A stretch of 64,000 bases of DNA, taken from assembly GCA_030549775.1 (NCBI GenBank), contig CM060177.1, positions 52,327,138-52,391,137 of the forward strand, in the 5' to 3' direction. This document shows, one piece after another, positions 1 through 10,811 of this stretch. The stretch comes from Tamarix chinensis. Lineage: Eukaryota; Streptophyta; Magnoliopsida; Caryophyllales; Tamaricaceae. The stretch's first letter is position 1. The number at the start of each line of letters is the position of its first letter. The notes beneath the pieces are model-generated. The model did not search any database. It was given only the letters and a program-made list of their open reading frames with translations, and was not told where the DNA came from. The translations under genes and the position numbers were made by a program.

Positions 1-254
1 CTACTTAGACTTGCTCCTTTTTTTGTAAAAAGTAGCTAATCAAAATCACATGAAAATTAGTCTTGATATTAATAGCTTTAGCATTGAGTTATGAGTTGAC
101 TTTCCTTTCTCTTTTCTATCTTTCTTATTTTTCACTTTCTAGTAGCTTGAGATTTCATGCCTAAATTTTTTACAATAACGAATGGTCACATTGGATTTAT
201 GCCTCTTAGATTTTAACCTAGACTTATGTCAGACTTACATCCTATATCATTTTT

Positions 255-860
255 CCTGCAGATAATCCCTTAGCTTTTTCTTCATTACGGGAAAGTCAAT
301 TTTTTTAGACAAATCAAACTCGACACCCTCAAAAGACAATATGATGTTGTTCCCACACAACATTATTCCCTTGGAAGTGCTTAATGGTTAAAGGTAAAGA
401 GAGAACTAATAAAACAACTTTATCCTCATCATCAACTTTAAATTATATATTTTATAGGTCAATAATAATTGAATTAAACTCATCAAAATGAATTGGATGG
501 GATTACCTTTAGCAATATGAAGCGTATACAAAAGTTCTTTAAGATGAAGTTTGTTAGCTAAACTTTTAGCCATATAACTTGACTAAGCTTAAGCCAAAAT
601 ACTATGTAGTAGTCTTATGAAATACCTCTAGAAGAACATCCTTGGAAAGAGAATGTTTAATTGTTGATAATGCCTTTTCATCCATCTCATCCCATTGCTT
701 GTCAATTAGAGAAATAAGTTTCTTGGACTTTTCGTTAAGAGCTTCTTCAATCCGTTCTGGGTGAAAAGGGCTTTCATATGGATTTTCTAGGTACTAAAAC
801 TGAACATGCCATCACACTTTTCAACATCAAATTTGGTTACAATAGACGTCTTAAATCGGG
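255..860 (-). pseudogene. Ty1/copia gag remnant
   Basis: Read on the minus strand this stretch gives a broken gag of the copia (UBN2/DUF4219-like) type. The clearest piece, around 420-520, reads FDEFNSIIIDL followed shortly by VDDEDKVVLLVLSLP, which is the conserved capsid-domain pattern of plant copia gag. Upstream (higher coordinates, about 830-850) lies TKFDVEKCDG, like the usual N-terminal start of the domain. There are several stops and at least one frameshift, and the element runs off the left window edge. Gag would form the virus-like particle of the retrotransposon; this copy cannot. The call rests on motif order; no copia pol is present to confirm it. Confidence 0.6.
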
Positions 861-1280
861 TAAAAATTGCATGTAGAAGTGATTAAAATTAAAGATGTAG
901 GAGAGGAAACTAAGGATAAGAATTAAGAAATATAATTTACGTGGTTCACCGAATGTAGGCTAAATCAAATGACAATGATGGGTAGTGATTTAACTATTTT
1001 GGACAAAAATTGAACTAAAATTCTTAATGGAAAAATTATGTAAAAAGGATGAAGAGAACTTATAAAATTCTCTCAATGTATTCTCTCTCTGTTTGTGTGT
1101 GTTGTATATTAGCTACATGGCGAACGTGTTTATATAGGCCTTAGAAAGAAAAAACTTGAAAAAGTAAGGCATTGCGCGAAGACAAACATAGGAAAAGGCT
1201 GAACCTAGCGACAAGGGCAATCGTATTAGTGCTCAAGGACAAATTGTGAACATGGGTTTCAACACAGCCGTACTAAGGAC
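861..1280 (-). repeat. Probable copia 5' LTR / leader remnant
   Basis: This lies directly upstream (minus strand) of the copia gag remnant. It contains a TATA-like box at 1129-1136, read CCTATATAAACAC on the minus strand, followed by a CA/GA-rich leader and a stretch meaning 'gtgaaccacgtaaa', a common feature near the 3' end of plant LTRs. No primer-binding site or second LTR is visible, so the boundaries are guesses. Confidence 0.35.
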
Positions 1281-1463
1281 ATGGGCAGCCCGTGTTCAAT
1301 TCTACTACACTATTTTTTTTCCTATTTTCAAGTATGGTCATGTTGGGAGGAGCACACACAAGTCATATTAACTACAAAACTTCATTTTCAACCCACGAAA
1401 TTAGGATTTGAGGCACCATATGCAACAAAAATCTCTCTACCAAGGCCAAAATTGAATCATGAC

Positions 1464-2060
1464 CAGGCAATTAAATCGCGGTCGCAGTCGTGGTGTCACG
1501 GTATCGGAGCATCGTGAACAATAAATTATGTGTCGCAGTCGTCGCGGCGTGAATTTTTATTTTTATTTCACCATAGACACTAATTATCATTTATTGATCA
1601 TTTGAATATAAATATTCAATAAACTGGTATTTTATATCATATAAGAAGTATTAAAGTGAGTCATTATATGCTAAATTTTTCTAATAACCCTAAATTTACC
1701 TTAGAATGAAAAAATATATGTTATTTAGTAGTAAATGTGAAGATAATAAATAGTAATACTTTATTATATTTCAATAGTAACTTGATCTAAGATATATATA
1801 GTAAATAAATAAATAAAAATTATCATGCATGCTTTTTTTAGTAAATTTAAGAATTCTCAACAAATCGCCGATTTATTGGCGATTTATCCCGATTTATTGG
1901 TGATATTTTTTGATTTATTGGCCGATTTACTGGCGATTTATTGGCTGATAAATGTGAAATTTTAAAACCGTAGCGTATCGGTAATTTCGCGTCGCGGCTG
2001 ACCAAAAAACCGCTAAATAGCGGCCGCTACGCTATAGCGGGACCGCTATTTAATTGTATG
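1464..2060. mobile_element. hAT-type MITE inserted in integrase of element A
   Basis: A 597-bp non-coding insert flanked by a perfect 8-bp duplication ATCATGAC (1456-1463 and 2061-2068), the length made by hAT transposases. The termini are inverted: CAGGCAATTAAATCGCGGTC on the left against CATACAATTAAATAGCGGTC read inward from the right, 17 of 20 matching. Inside, 1863-1945 holds a degenerate tandem array of GATTTATTGGCG units. 1965-2047 holds GC-rich AGCGG/CCGCT repeats, including a perfect palindrome AGCGGCCGCT. There is no transposase, so it would have moved in trans. Confidence 0.85.
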
Positions 2061-2843
2061 ATCATGACTCCTATCAGTTAAAGGAATACCTAGAACAGAA
2101 TCCATACCTAGGTCTTTCTATGGGGAATGTGGGATTGGTAAAGGATTGTATAATCAAGTATTTTGTTTCAATGCTTTGCTAAGTTGACAAGTGTGACATT
2201 GATAAATATCCCTAGCGGCTTCCTTTCTTAGCAAGGGCCAAAAGAATGATCGGCTACAAGAGTGGTAGTGTTGTCTCTACCTAAGCGTTCTGTGAGTCCT
2301 ACTACATACAACTTCTATATCAAAAACTCACAAAGGGAAGTATTAGGGAGCACACAACTTTGAACCATAAATCAAGAAATCATCCACTATAGATTGCCAT
2401 TACAGACTTATTGATAAAGCTCAAAAGAACATGAGGTGTAAGAATCTCTCATCTTTTCAAATCTAACAACTAAAATAGTCGATTTATGTAAAAATATTCT
2501 TACTTTGCTTAATGCGTTAGCAACTACATTCTTTGCACTGAATGTTGCTTGAACATGAATGAGTACTCTCGTAAAAATTCAACCCTCTTGGCATATTTCT
2601 CCCTGAGATTCTTTTGATCATTAACAAACTTAAGGTTATCATGATCACTCCACAATACAAACCCTTTAGGATGTGGAAAATATCTCTAGTGCTCCAAACA
2701 AGGCACTAAGGTATATAATTCTTTATCATGTGCTTAGAGTCATCAAGTATCTATTAGATGACCATCTTGACTTAAAACACAACGTCGTACTCATCTTCAA
2801 AGACCTTATTGAACTCAGGGCGACCTAAGACTGGGGCTTTAGT

Positions 2844-3456
2844 TTGTATTTGAAAAGACCTAAGGCACACATAAGCGATAGGAATCCTAGAGCTTAGGCA
2901 TCCTATTGCCTAGATGTGCTAGGCACAAGGTGAAGGTGCATGTTTAGGTAAAGCGAATTGCCAAAATTGCTTCAGCAAAGTAAGGTGCCAAAATTGCCTA
3001 ATATGCTTTTTAATCAAAATATATGTGATATTTTCTCTTTCTTTTTGCTTTAGTAATTATTTTCCTCTCAAAATTGTGTCTATTGTCTACCCATGACCTT
3101 TTACCCTTGGCCTCTTTCCCTCCCAACACATGAGATTTTGTTATCATTTTTGTGGGAAAAAAAAGACTAAAGATATGTAATCAGTATCTGTAGTAAACTT
3201 CATTTTTTTTTAATTCAAAATTATGACCATTTGTTTTTCATTTGGCCTCTTTTCCCTTCTCCCTATCCTTCCCAATGTGAGATTTAATTACTATATTGAT
3301 TTTTGGGCTTTTTAAATGAAATTAAAGTAAACAATAGCTAATCGTAGAAATGCGTGCTTGCGCGTTAGAGGCTTTTTGCACCTCACCACCTTGGTATGCT
3401 TCATGAAATTCGCCTCACCCAAGATGGGAAAAGCCCCCAACCTCGATGGCCTTGTG
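2844..3456. mobile_element. Unclassified 0.6-kb insertion in RNase H of element A
   Basis: The gypsy A frame breaks between the RT connection (…KKKMTK) and RNase H (APVLGRPEF). Near-duplicates of the target flank the insert: GCTTTAGT at 2836-2843 and CCTTTAGT at 3457-3464, 7 of 8 identical. The insert is non-coding and carries several 'aggc/gcct' words (gcacctcacc, cgcctcaccc). No convincing terminal inverted repeat is visible, so although the duplication length suits hAT, the class is undetermined. Confidence 0.55.
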
Positions 3457-4400
3457 CCTTTAGTCATTTTCTTTTTAATTCTCTCAAATGCTTATTTAAT
3501 AGCCTTAGATGTTAGACCATTCAAACTCACCTGCTATCAATAATAGGTTTCATAATGGCACTAAAATTTCAATGAATATCATATAAAAGATAGCTAAACC
3601 AGGAAAACCTCTTTCCTTGGAAAACACTCAAGTCACTCACATATCACTTTAATCTTTTGAGGATCAATGAATTCCTAATCTAAGACAATAAAGCCAAGGA
3701 ATGTAACCTCATTTTGCAAGAAAGGAACTTGGCAAGATTAACATATAGGTTTTCGATCCTAAGAACCTTTAGGACCAACTTAAGATGCTGAATGTGTTAT
3801 TTTCGGTAAAGGCCATAAATCAAATATTTCATTAAAATATATGATTAAGAACTTTCCCATATAAGTTCAATGAATTTGCTTCACAACTCATAAATGTACT
3901 AGGTGTGTTAGTCAACCAAAAAGGCGTAACTAGCCACTCAAAACTGTTTGGAGCCTTAAAGGCAGTCTTCCACTCATCACCAAGTCTAATCCTAAGTTGT
4001 TGGTACTCCGCTTTAAGATCAATTTTTAAGAGCTAATTACTTCCTGCCATTTGATCTAACATTTCGTCACTTATATCTAATAGTGATCTTATTAATGGAT
4101 ACTATCAATGCAAATTCTCCTTGTACTATTGTTTTTGGGAGTCAAGAGAAGGCAGACTAATAGAGATAACACAAGGGCTAAGAATTTGCTGGATGAAGCC
4201 TTTCTCTAATAATCCCTCAACTTGGCACTTTAACTTTTCATGTTCCTGTGTAATGAGGTAAATTAGGTAAAGAGACACACCTAAACTTATCGCATATTGG
4301 ATATCTCTCATGTGTGGTAACCCTGAGGATAAGTCATATGAGATAACATCCTTAAACTCATCAAGAAGCTTACTAAGCTAGAAGGTTCTATATAGCTAGA

Positions 4401-5629
4401 AGCGGCTGTAGGATCTTAGATTCTAATTTAGCTATTAAGGCTAGCAACATGTATGTAGATAATTATAAAATTATTTTATATATATGTTAAATTAGTAAAT
4501 CTAAATATCTGAAATATCTTATGTTTTTATTTTATTTTTATTTTTATTTTTATGTTGTTTATGTTTTTAGTTTGTGAATACATGCACTAAATTTAATTAC
4601 ATTGGCCATTTATTTGTCTCTATTATGCCAGTAGAAGCCTTAATAATCCAACTAGCTAACCTTTTTAATTTATATTTTATTATTAATAAGTTATTAAATT
4701 GTATGACTAATTAATGAATGAATGATTTTCTTGGTGTGTTCTTTAGAAAAATAATAATTTAATATCATTGCTTATTAAATCCATAACTCCTAATAGAAAC
4801 TTGGTTGAGCAAAAGGGATGATGCATTATTTTTAATGATTAGTATAATATATACATAGAGTTGTCTAGTGCTACGGCACAAGGCCTTTAATTTCGGAGGG
4901 CCTTGCAATATTGTTAAATTGAAAAGAGAAGTCAATTTGAAAGAATTTTGTAGTAGTGCAGTTGGCAGTTGCTGCTTCTTTTGTTTTGGTAAGCGCGTTT
5001 GATTCTCACATCTAGGTGTTGGGCATGTTGGCTTATATTTTGAGATGTCAGCTTTGTATTAAATGAAAAAACAGAAAGTTCTCAATGTTTGTATCTTTCA
5101 AGTAGCGAGCAACCATTCATTTTTTAATTTTGGGCCACATGAGTTCAATTTTTACCATTGTCTTGTTTTAATTTTTTTTTGAATTTTATAATTTTTCATA
5201 TATAAAAACACAGTACAATTAAAAGGATATAAAAAGCAAAAGTTGAATGTCACTAAAAAATAGAGATAATTTAGATTAATGCTAATATTAGCTAAAAATT
5301 TACATGTTGACTTGCTTTTAATTGTAATTATATTCTTAGTCATAATAATTATTAATGTTGGACAATTTTTGTCATGTAATAGTAGATAATTTCAATTAAA
5401 TGCTTTTCTAGGAGACATGGAGAATGTTAAATAAATTGTTATTATATACTTTTAACCTTACACATTGTATGATTGTTTATCCATCATTTGTCTGTATATC
5501 TATCTATATATATATATTGTTAATGGTAAATTTATTATCGAAGATTTGAGGTAGATTTTTTTTTTTTTTTTTTTTTTTTACAACTTAGAGGTTAGTATAT
5601 CAATTCAAGCAATAAAATTACAGTTGCAA
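4401..5629. other. AT-rich stretch without recognised genes
   Basis: No coding signal is recognised on either strand. Simple sequence includes a T/A-rich run with TTTTA repeats near 4527-4555, a short (TA)n near 5500-5516, and an uninterrupted T run of about 24 at 5556-5579. The T run might be the reversed tail of an unrecognised retroelement, but nothing beside it supports that. Confidence 0.5.
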
Positions 5630-5705
5630 ATGCATAATTTATTGTTCGCGACGCTCCGATACCGTGACACTGTGACCGTGACTGCAACCCCGATTTAATT
5701 GCCTG
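5630..5705 (-). mobile_element. Terminal fragment of the same hAT MITE family, inverted
   Basis: The reverse complement begins CAGGCAATTAAATCGGGG and follows the left end of the MITE at 1464 for about 75 bp, including the shared CACGGTATCGGAGC and ACAATAAATTATG. It therefore lies in inverted orientation to that copy, about 4.1 kb away. The outer terminus is at 5705. The other end and a target duplication were not found, so this is probably a truncated copy. Confidence 0.75.
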
Positions 5706-6141
5706 GTTTCTGCCCTTATTAATTGTTTGTCGATGGATATTGTTGAAATTGCTTCCTTTATCCTTCAATTGTTGTTAGAGACATTTCGTTCAAGGGTTCT
5801 CGATAAATTTCTATTTGATTTTGCTTTGTTTGAGTTTTGATTGAATTCTTAGGTGGGATCCATTAATTAGGGCTAGTAAAGTGAGTTGGGTGGCCAGGTG
5901 GTAAATTGTTTGGGCGATGGGGGTGGAGTTTTAGTTGTTACAATTGCGACAAGAGTGTTGTGGGCTTCTCTAGTGGTCAACGAAGGATGAGGGAGTAGTG
6001 CGATGGTGGTGGGGAGTGAAATGAGGGTCACGGACGGTGCAGGGGAGTGTGTGAGGGCCATGGTGGTTTGGAAAATGCTCTCTAGGTGTAGTGGCAGCAA
6101 TGTGAGTAGTGGTGGAGGCATTGACAAGGTTATGTAGGGTT
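5706..6141. other. Flank of element B, G-rich, no recognised gene
   Basis: This is pre-insertion DNA left of gypsy B. From 5870 on, the plus strand is G-rich with many 'gtggtg' words; the open frame on the minus strand (5873-6202) is compositional and matches nothing I know. The sequence after 16871 is of similar character and would have been continuous with it before B inserted. Confidence 0.4.
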
Positions 6142-6146
6142 GGTTT
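6142..6146. repeat. Target site duplication of gypsy B, left copy
   Basis: GGTTT here is repeated exactly at 16866-16870, immediately outside the two LTR termini of gypsy B. Confidence 0.85.
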
Positions 6147-6416
6147 TGATGCAGGAGCATACTTGATACATGAGGAGTTAGCTTACTTGTACATAAAACC
6201 AATTATAGTTGGTATATTTGAAGACTTGGATCAAAAGAGTTCAAATGGGCTAGACAAGGTGGTAACATACTTACACATGGATTAGAAGACATGGGTGCTT
6301 GGATTAGCATGTCATTATTGAATGTTTAATGTGTCTCATGCAAGGTACTCGGCATGTTAGATGAGGCTGGTCATATTAGGACTTGATTGTCATTAGGTGG
6401 TTTGATTACTTACTAG
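6147..6416 (+). repeat. Gypsy B 5' LTR, first part
   Basis: It starts TGATGCAGGAGC and aligns with the 3' LTR from 16129, e.g. shared 'ggtatatttgaagacttgg' and 'aggacttgattgtcattagg'. It retains a 37-bp segment missing from the 3' LTR. An open frame starts at the second base of the LTR (6148-6285, 45 codons); see the finding on LTR-encoded tails. It ends with CTTACTAG, the left copy of the target duplication of the nested hAT-like element. Confidence 0.85.
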
Positions 6417-6675
6417 TAGAATTGGACAAATGTAGGGTGGCCTGCTTGACTAATCTAGCTTGATTCGTTTATGACCCTTAGTTGGCCTAATCCATGAGAC
6501 CCATGGATGTAAGTTAGTCTACTCATTTAAATATGGGTCGATTCTAAAAAGGTCATGTATATCCAGAATTTTATCAATATAAGCATTCTTTAATTTATTA
6601 TTTATCTATCTATTAATGAAAATGATATAACTATCATTTGACATTACATTTTTTTTTTACCTATAAAAACCATTT

Positions 6676-6706
<31 letters not shown>

Positions 6707-9700
6707 CCCCCTCTCTCTTTTCTCCAAATTAGCCATATTTTAGACAGTATTAATAATGCTAATGTTGTGGTAAATAATAGTACAAAAAATAGATTTTGGA
6801 AGTCAACTCTTCTCTTCTAGCTCAAACGGAAGAATTAGGGTATCATGGTGAAGAAGAAGTTGATTAAGCAGAATCTCATCATGATAACATCAATTTCTAT
6901 TTCTGCTTTGCAATCTCAATTAGAAATAAGTGTGACTTGATTGGATTTAGTGAACTTGGTAAAAGATGCGAATAAAATAGAAACTGAGCCTTATCAGGAA
7001 GACAATCTTAATTCTGCTGAGTTACCTTATTCTCCTATTCAAATCCTTGAACAATCTCAATTGGACAAGAGTAACAACAACAAAATCAATGCGAAGGAAG
7101 ATGGTGATTTGATAACGGAAGTTGAGGACCCATCGAAAACTAATATGAGTTGGAAAGACCTAATATTGGGTAATAGGCATCCTGAACGGGGCTTGAATCA
7201 TGATAATGGTAGGATCCTTCTACTGGGGTATACTTCTCAGTATACTGTTACTATGCTTCAAGGAATGAATAAAGGCATTCATACTCCTGTCTTATAGAAG
7301 CACACTCAATAAGAATTTTTCTTCACTGCTGTTTATGCCATGAACTCTGATATGGCTAGCAGAAAGCTTTAGTCTTGGCTAGGTGACTTAAAAACTCAAT
7401 GCAATCTACCTTGGGTTGTCAATGGGGATTTTAACTTTATTTTTATGCTTATGAGAAGGTAGATGGATGATTAGACTCCATGGATATTGATGATTTTCAG
7501 CAATGTCTTTTGTATTGTGGTCTTGGTAATATCAAATTCATTGGGGGGCTTGCAAACTTGGACTAGCAAGAAAAACTCTGAAGATAGAATTTGATGCAAA
7601 TTGGATATGGTGCTAGGAAATGACAAATGGATGACTAAATACCCTACCGCCTTGGCTGAGTTTAGTACCCACTGGTGTTTTGGTAACTCAGCTTGTATCT
7701 TGAAGTATGGGATGCAGATCATAGTTGACCCTAAACCCTTCAGGTTTAATAACCATTGGACTTTGAACCTTGATTTCCATCCTCTTTTTATGGAAGTCTG
7801 GTCTACTAACTTCTCTGGTTCAAAATTTTTTTGACTTGTAAAGAAGTTAAGATTACTTATACAAAAGCTCAAAGAGTTAAATCATCACTGGGGACATGTT
7901 ACTATGAAGAAAAGCATGCCTTAAAATAGTAGGCAGACATCCATTATTGTCTACTTGATCAAGAAAGGAAGGCAGCTGCTGTAGGTAAACACAGAACACC
8001 ACAAATAGGTCTATTACCAACAGAAATCACATTGATTTTTTTAGACTTGGTGATAGTGACTTACATTATTTCTTTGCTAATGTGAAAGGAAGGATATCTC
8101 AGAATAACATTCTCAAGTTACTAAACAATCGAGATGAAGAGGTGTTTGGTGCTTCCATGGTCTGTACTGTGGTAGATTTTTACAAGCAACTGCTGGGTAC
8201 AAGGCTTGATTTGTTGCAGTATATTGATCCACAACTTTGCCAATGAAAGCTCTTTCTGAGGAGAGAAAAAGCAACCTGTTACAACTTATTATTGACAGTG
8301 AAATCCGTGTTGCAGTTTTCTTCATGTAGGATCTTAAAAGCCCAGAACCGAATGGTAACAATCCTTATTTGTATAAGTATCGGAACATAGTTGGGGAGGG
8401 TGTGAGATCACCAGTGAGAGTTTTAGGATAAAGGGAGACTGTTGAAACAGTTAACAATACAGCTATTACACTTATCCCTGAGGTTCCAAATGTAGCTAGA
8501 CCTAAGGAGTTTCACCCTATTGCTTGCTGCAATGTTATTTACAAGATCATATCCAAAACCCTGACTAATGTAATGCAACAAATATTACATGAAATGGCTG
8601 ACAATTCACAAGCTGCTTTTGTTAAAGGGAGTCATTTGTGTGACAATGTGTTGCTGGCTTCAGGAACTTGTGAAGCATTATGATTGGATGAATCTTAGTT
8701 TACGCCTTATGCTCAAAATTGACATTCAAAAGGCTTATGACAGCATTGAATGGTCTTTCATCCATGATATTCACATTGCATATGGTTTTCCTATCCGTTT
8801 TGTGAATTTGGGAAGGGAGTGTGGGACCATTCTAAGATTATCCTTGGAAATTAATTGCTCTTTACGTCCGTTCCCTAGTAGAAGAGGTTTGACACAAGGG
8901 GACCTCATGTCTCCTTATCTCGTTCTAGGAATGGAATATTTACACAGGAGTTTGAGTTCTGTGGGGTAATCCTATGTTCAAATGTCACTCAGGCTGCAAG
9001 TTTCTTAAGATCATGATAATCTCCTTATTTTTAGCAAAGAAGACTTGGTCTCTGATCAGCTCATTATGAAGAAATTAGAGGATTTTTGCTTAAGTTGCAG
9101 GGCTAAAGGCTAACCCTAAAAAAATCCGTGCCTATTTTAGAGGTGTGGCTGAGGCATACAAAATACATTTGTTGAAGAGTATAGGTTGTACTGAGGGTGC
9201 CTTTCCTTTTAGGTACCTAAGAGTGCCCCTTACCATGGATACTCTTGCTGCTCAACACTATAAACTACTTCTAGATAGGCTCATGAGTAAGATGAACTAT
9301 TGGACCCCAAAGTTTATCAGTTATGCAGGAAGATTATAATTTTGGGCTCAAATCTTTCTTATGCCAAAGAAAATTATTCATCAAATAGAGGCCATGTGTA
9401 GAAGGTATTTCTGGACTGGTCTTGATACTGGAAATAAGTCTCTTGTGGCTTGGAAGACCATTTGCTTACCTAAACTAGAGGCTGGGTTGAGTGTATGCCA
9501 TCTATTTTGGTGGAATAGAGTAGTAATTGGAAAGCAACTATGGCATATAATGGAGCACAAAAAGGGTCTTTGGATCAAATGGATGCATGAAATGTATGTC
9601 AAAGACTCATCTATTCATTCTTGTCAATCCAAGCCACATTATTCTTGGATTTTCAGGAAAATTCTTAGCCTCAAGGATACTCTTTTACCACACTTGATAA

Positions 9701-10274
9701 ATCAATTTTATGTCTTAGGAGGAAAGTTCAAAATCTAGGCTATATATGATCTTCCTTGTCCTAGAGTTGAAAAGAAACCTTGGGCCTTTTTTTTTTTTTT
9801 TTTTTACTTCTTTTATTTCTTTTTAAAGTACAATTAAATTATTGAAAAAAATAAAATAACATAAGTTTATTTTAAATCAAAAGTATTTTTTTTATGTGAA
9901 AAATGGTGTTGAATGGAGATAATGACATGATAAAAAATATCAATCTTGTAAGAGCTAATTCGATTTCAACATGCTATTGAAAAATGAGAATTTGATAAAA
10001 TAAGACATGATATGTATATGTTTATAAACATTCATCAAGGCAATATTAAAATCAATATATATCTTGTAATTCTAATTTTTTTTCCCCTTGTAAATGGTAT
10101 TAAAAATATTCGATTGAAAATAAATAAATATTATGTTCTAAGTCCTAGAAGTCGCTCCGACCCTATATTAACACATATTCGCCTAAGACCCACTAATAAA
10201 ATGATCGGGTGAGCCATGACCTGACCCACCTTTGCACGTCCTAGCCCTACCCAATGAGTTAATGACTAGGTCTA
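6417..10274. mobile_element. hAT-like element nested in the 5' LTR of B, carrying LINE 1
   Basis: Comparison with the intact 3' LTR places the insertion between 6416 and 10283. The flanks are CTTACTAG (6409-6416) and CATATTAG (10275-10282), 6 of 8 identical, i.e. an old 8-bp duplication. The ends resemble hAT termini: TAGAATTGGACAAA on the left, TAGACCTAGTCATTAA read inward from the right, and both subterminal regions carry GGGT/ACCC words like those in the element at 11946-12918. The internal 6640-9788 is a LINE; 9807-10140 is AT-rich with nothing recognised. Terminal similarity is weak, so the class is an inference. Confidence 0.5.
6640..9788 (+). pseudogene. LINE 1: L1-type retrotransposon, internally deleted and 3'-broken
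   Basis: After a CT-microsatellite leader (6682-6720), an open frame at 6941-7297 holds the N-terminus of a plant LINE ORF1, with MSWKDLILGN matching SWKDILLKNQ of LINE 3. It passes without a break into the endonuclease at NGRILLLG, so about 1.2 kb covering the rest of ORF1 and the endonuclease N-terminus is missing. GDFN of the endonuclease is near 7425. RT follows: MLKIDIQKAYDSIEW (about 8710-8755), RRGLTQGDLMSPYL (about 8880-8925), then a damaged active site near 9015 where DNLLIFSKED stands in place of the family's FADD box. The palm/thumb continues to 9738. The zinc-knuckle tail and poly(A) are absent; a T run follows at 9789-9806. Confidence 0.8.
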
Positions 10275-10282
10275 CATATTAG

Positions 10283-10761
10283 TTAAGGATGCTAGTTATA
10301 TTAGGACATGATCGTCTTTTAAGTTTGTTAGTGATCTTCTAATTGCTGTGTGATGTATTGTTACTTGATGTGTTTTTTGTTTTAATTTTTATCTTATCTT
10401 ATTTGTAAGAAGATTAGGTTTGAGGAGATGTAAACACGGGAGTAAAAAATCCTTGTAATTCATAATACATGAAATCAAGTTTAGTCTGATTCAACTTGCT
10501 CTTATTATTTATTCTTTGTGAAGAATACTTAAGAAACCCTCTATTTTAATTGTTTTTGAATTAAATAAAGTGGTTTGTGAGCGTTAATTAACCATGATCA
10601 TACCCATAATTTAGGCCAAACTCATCATTTTATTCATCCTTCATAGAGCCTTAAAACACTAATTCTTCAAAACCTACGTTTTCCATCAATCTCTAGCCAT
10701 GACCATCACCAACAAAGCTTATTAGCATAATAATTCATTCATTCAACATTCACACACACTA
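10283..10761 (+). repeat. Gypsy B 5' LTR, second part
   Basis: This continues the alignment with the 3' LTR (from about 16367): shared 'gatcttctaattg', 'gaagattagg', 'gaaatcaagtttagtct', 'accatcaccaac'. It has an extra 12 bp near 10305 relative to the 3' copy. It ends in CACTA, a one-base variant of the CATCA terminus of the 3' LTR. Confidence 0.85.
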
Positions 10762-10765
10762 ATTT

Positions 10766-10777
10766 TGATATTAGAGC
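10766..10777 (+). other. Primer-binding site of gypsy B (initiator tRNA-Met type)
   Basis: TGATATTAGAGC lies 4 bp after the LTR end and matches the usual plant TGGTATCAGAGC at 10 of 12 positions. Both changes are G/C to A/T transitions. Confidence 0.7.
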
Positions 10778-10811
10778 AAGGATTCCAATTCATCCAATTT
10801 GGCCTAGGGTG

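Larger units (their letters stand above)
1281..4400 (-). pseudogene. Gypsy element A: degraded pol (RT, RNase H, integrase), interrupted twice
   Basis: Minus-strand pol of a Ty3/gypsy chromovirus, read from high to low coordinates. About 4390-4125 is the RT N-terminus, with EFKDVISYDLSSGLP then LLEKGFIQQILSPC. About 3660-3465 is the RT connection region. About 2835-2500 is RNase H, with PEFNKVF and LWSDHDNLKF. About 2330-2060 and 1463-1400 are the integrase zinc-finger linker and core start, with DSILALVERF just past the MITE. Reading frames rejoin cleanly when the two insertions (1464-2060 and 2844-3456) are skipped, which fixes both insertion points inside coding sequence. Many stops remain. 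No LTR, gag or primer-binding site of this element is seen. Confidence 0.75.

Noticed and set aside
5873..6202. 109-codon minus-strand open frame
   Set aside because: Low-complexity Thr/Pro/Leu-rich and running into the LTR of gypsy B.
6682..6720. CT microsatellite as a promoter element of a gene
   Set aside because: It precedes LINE 1 ORF1 and no host gene is nearby; treated as LINE leader.
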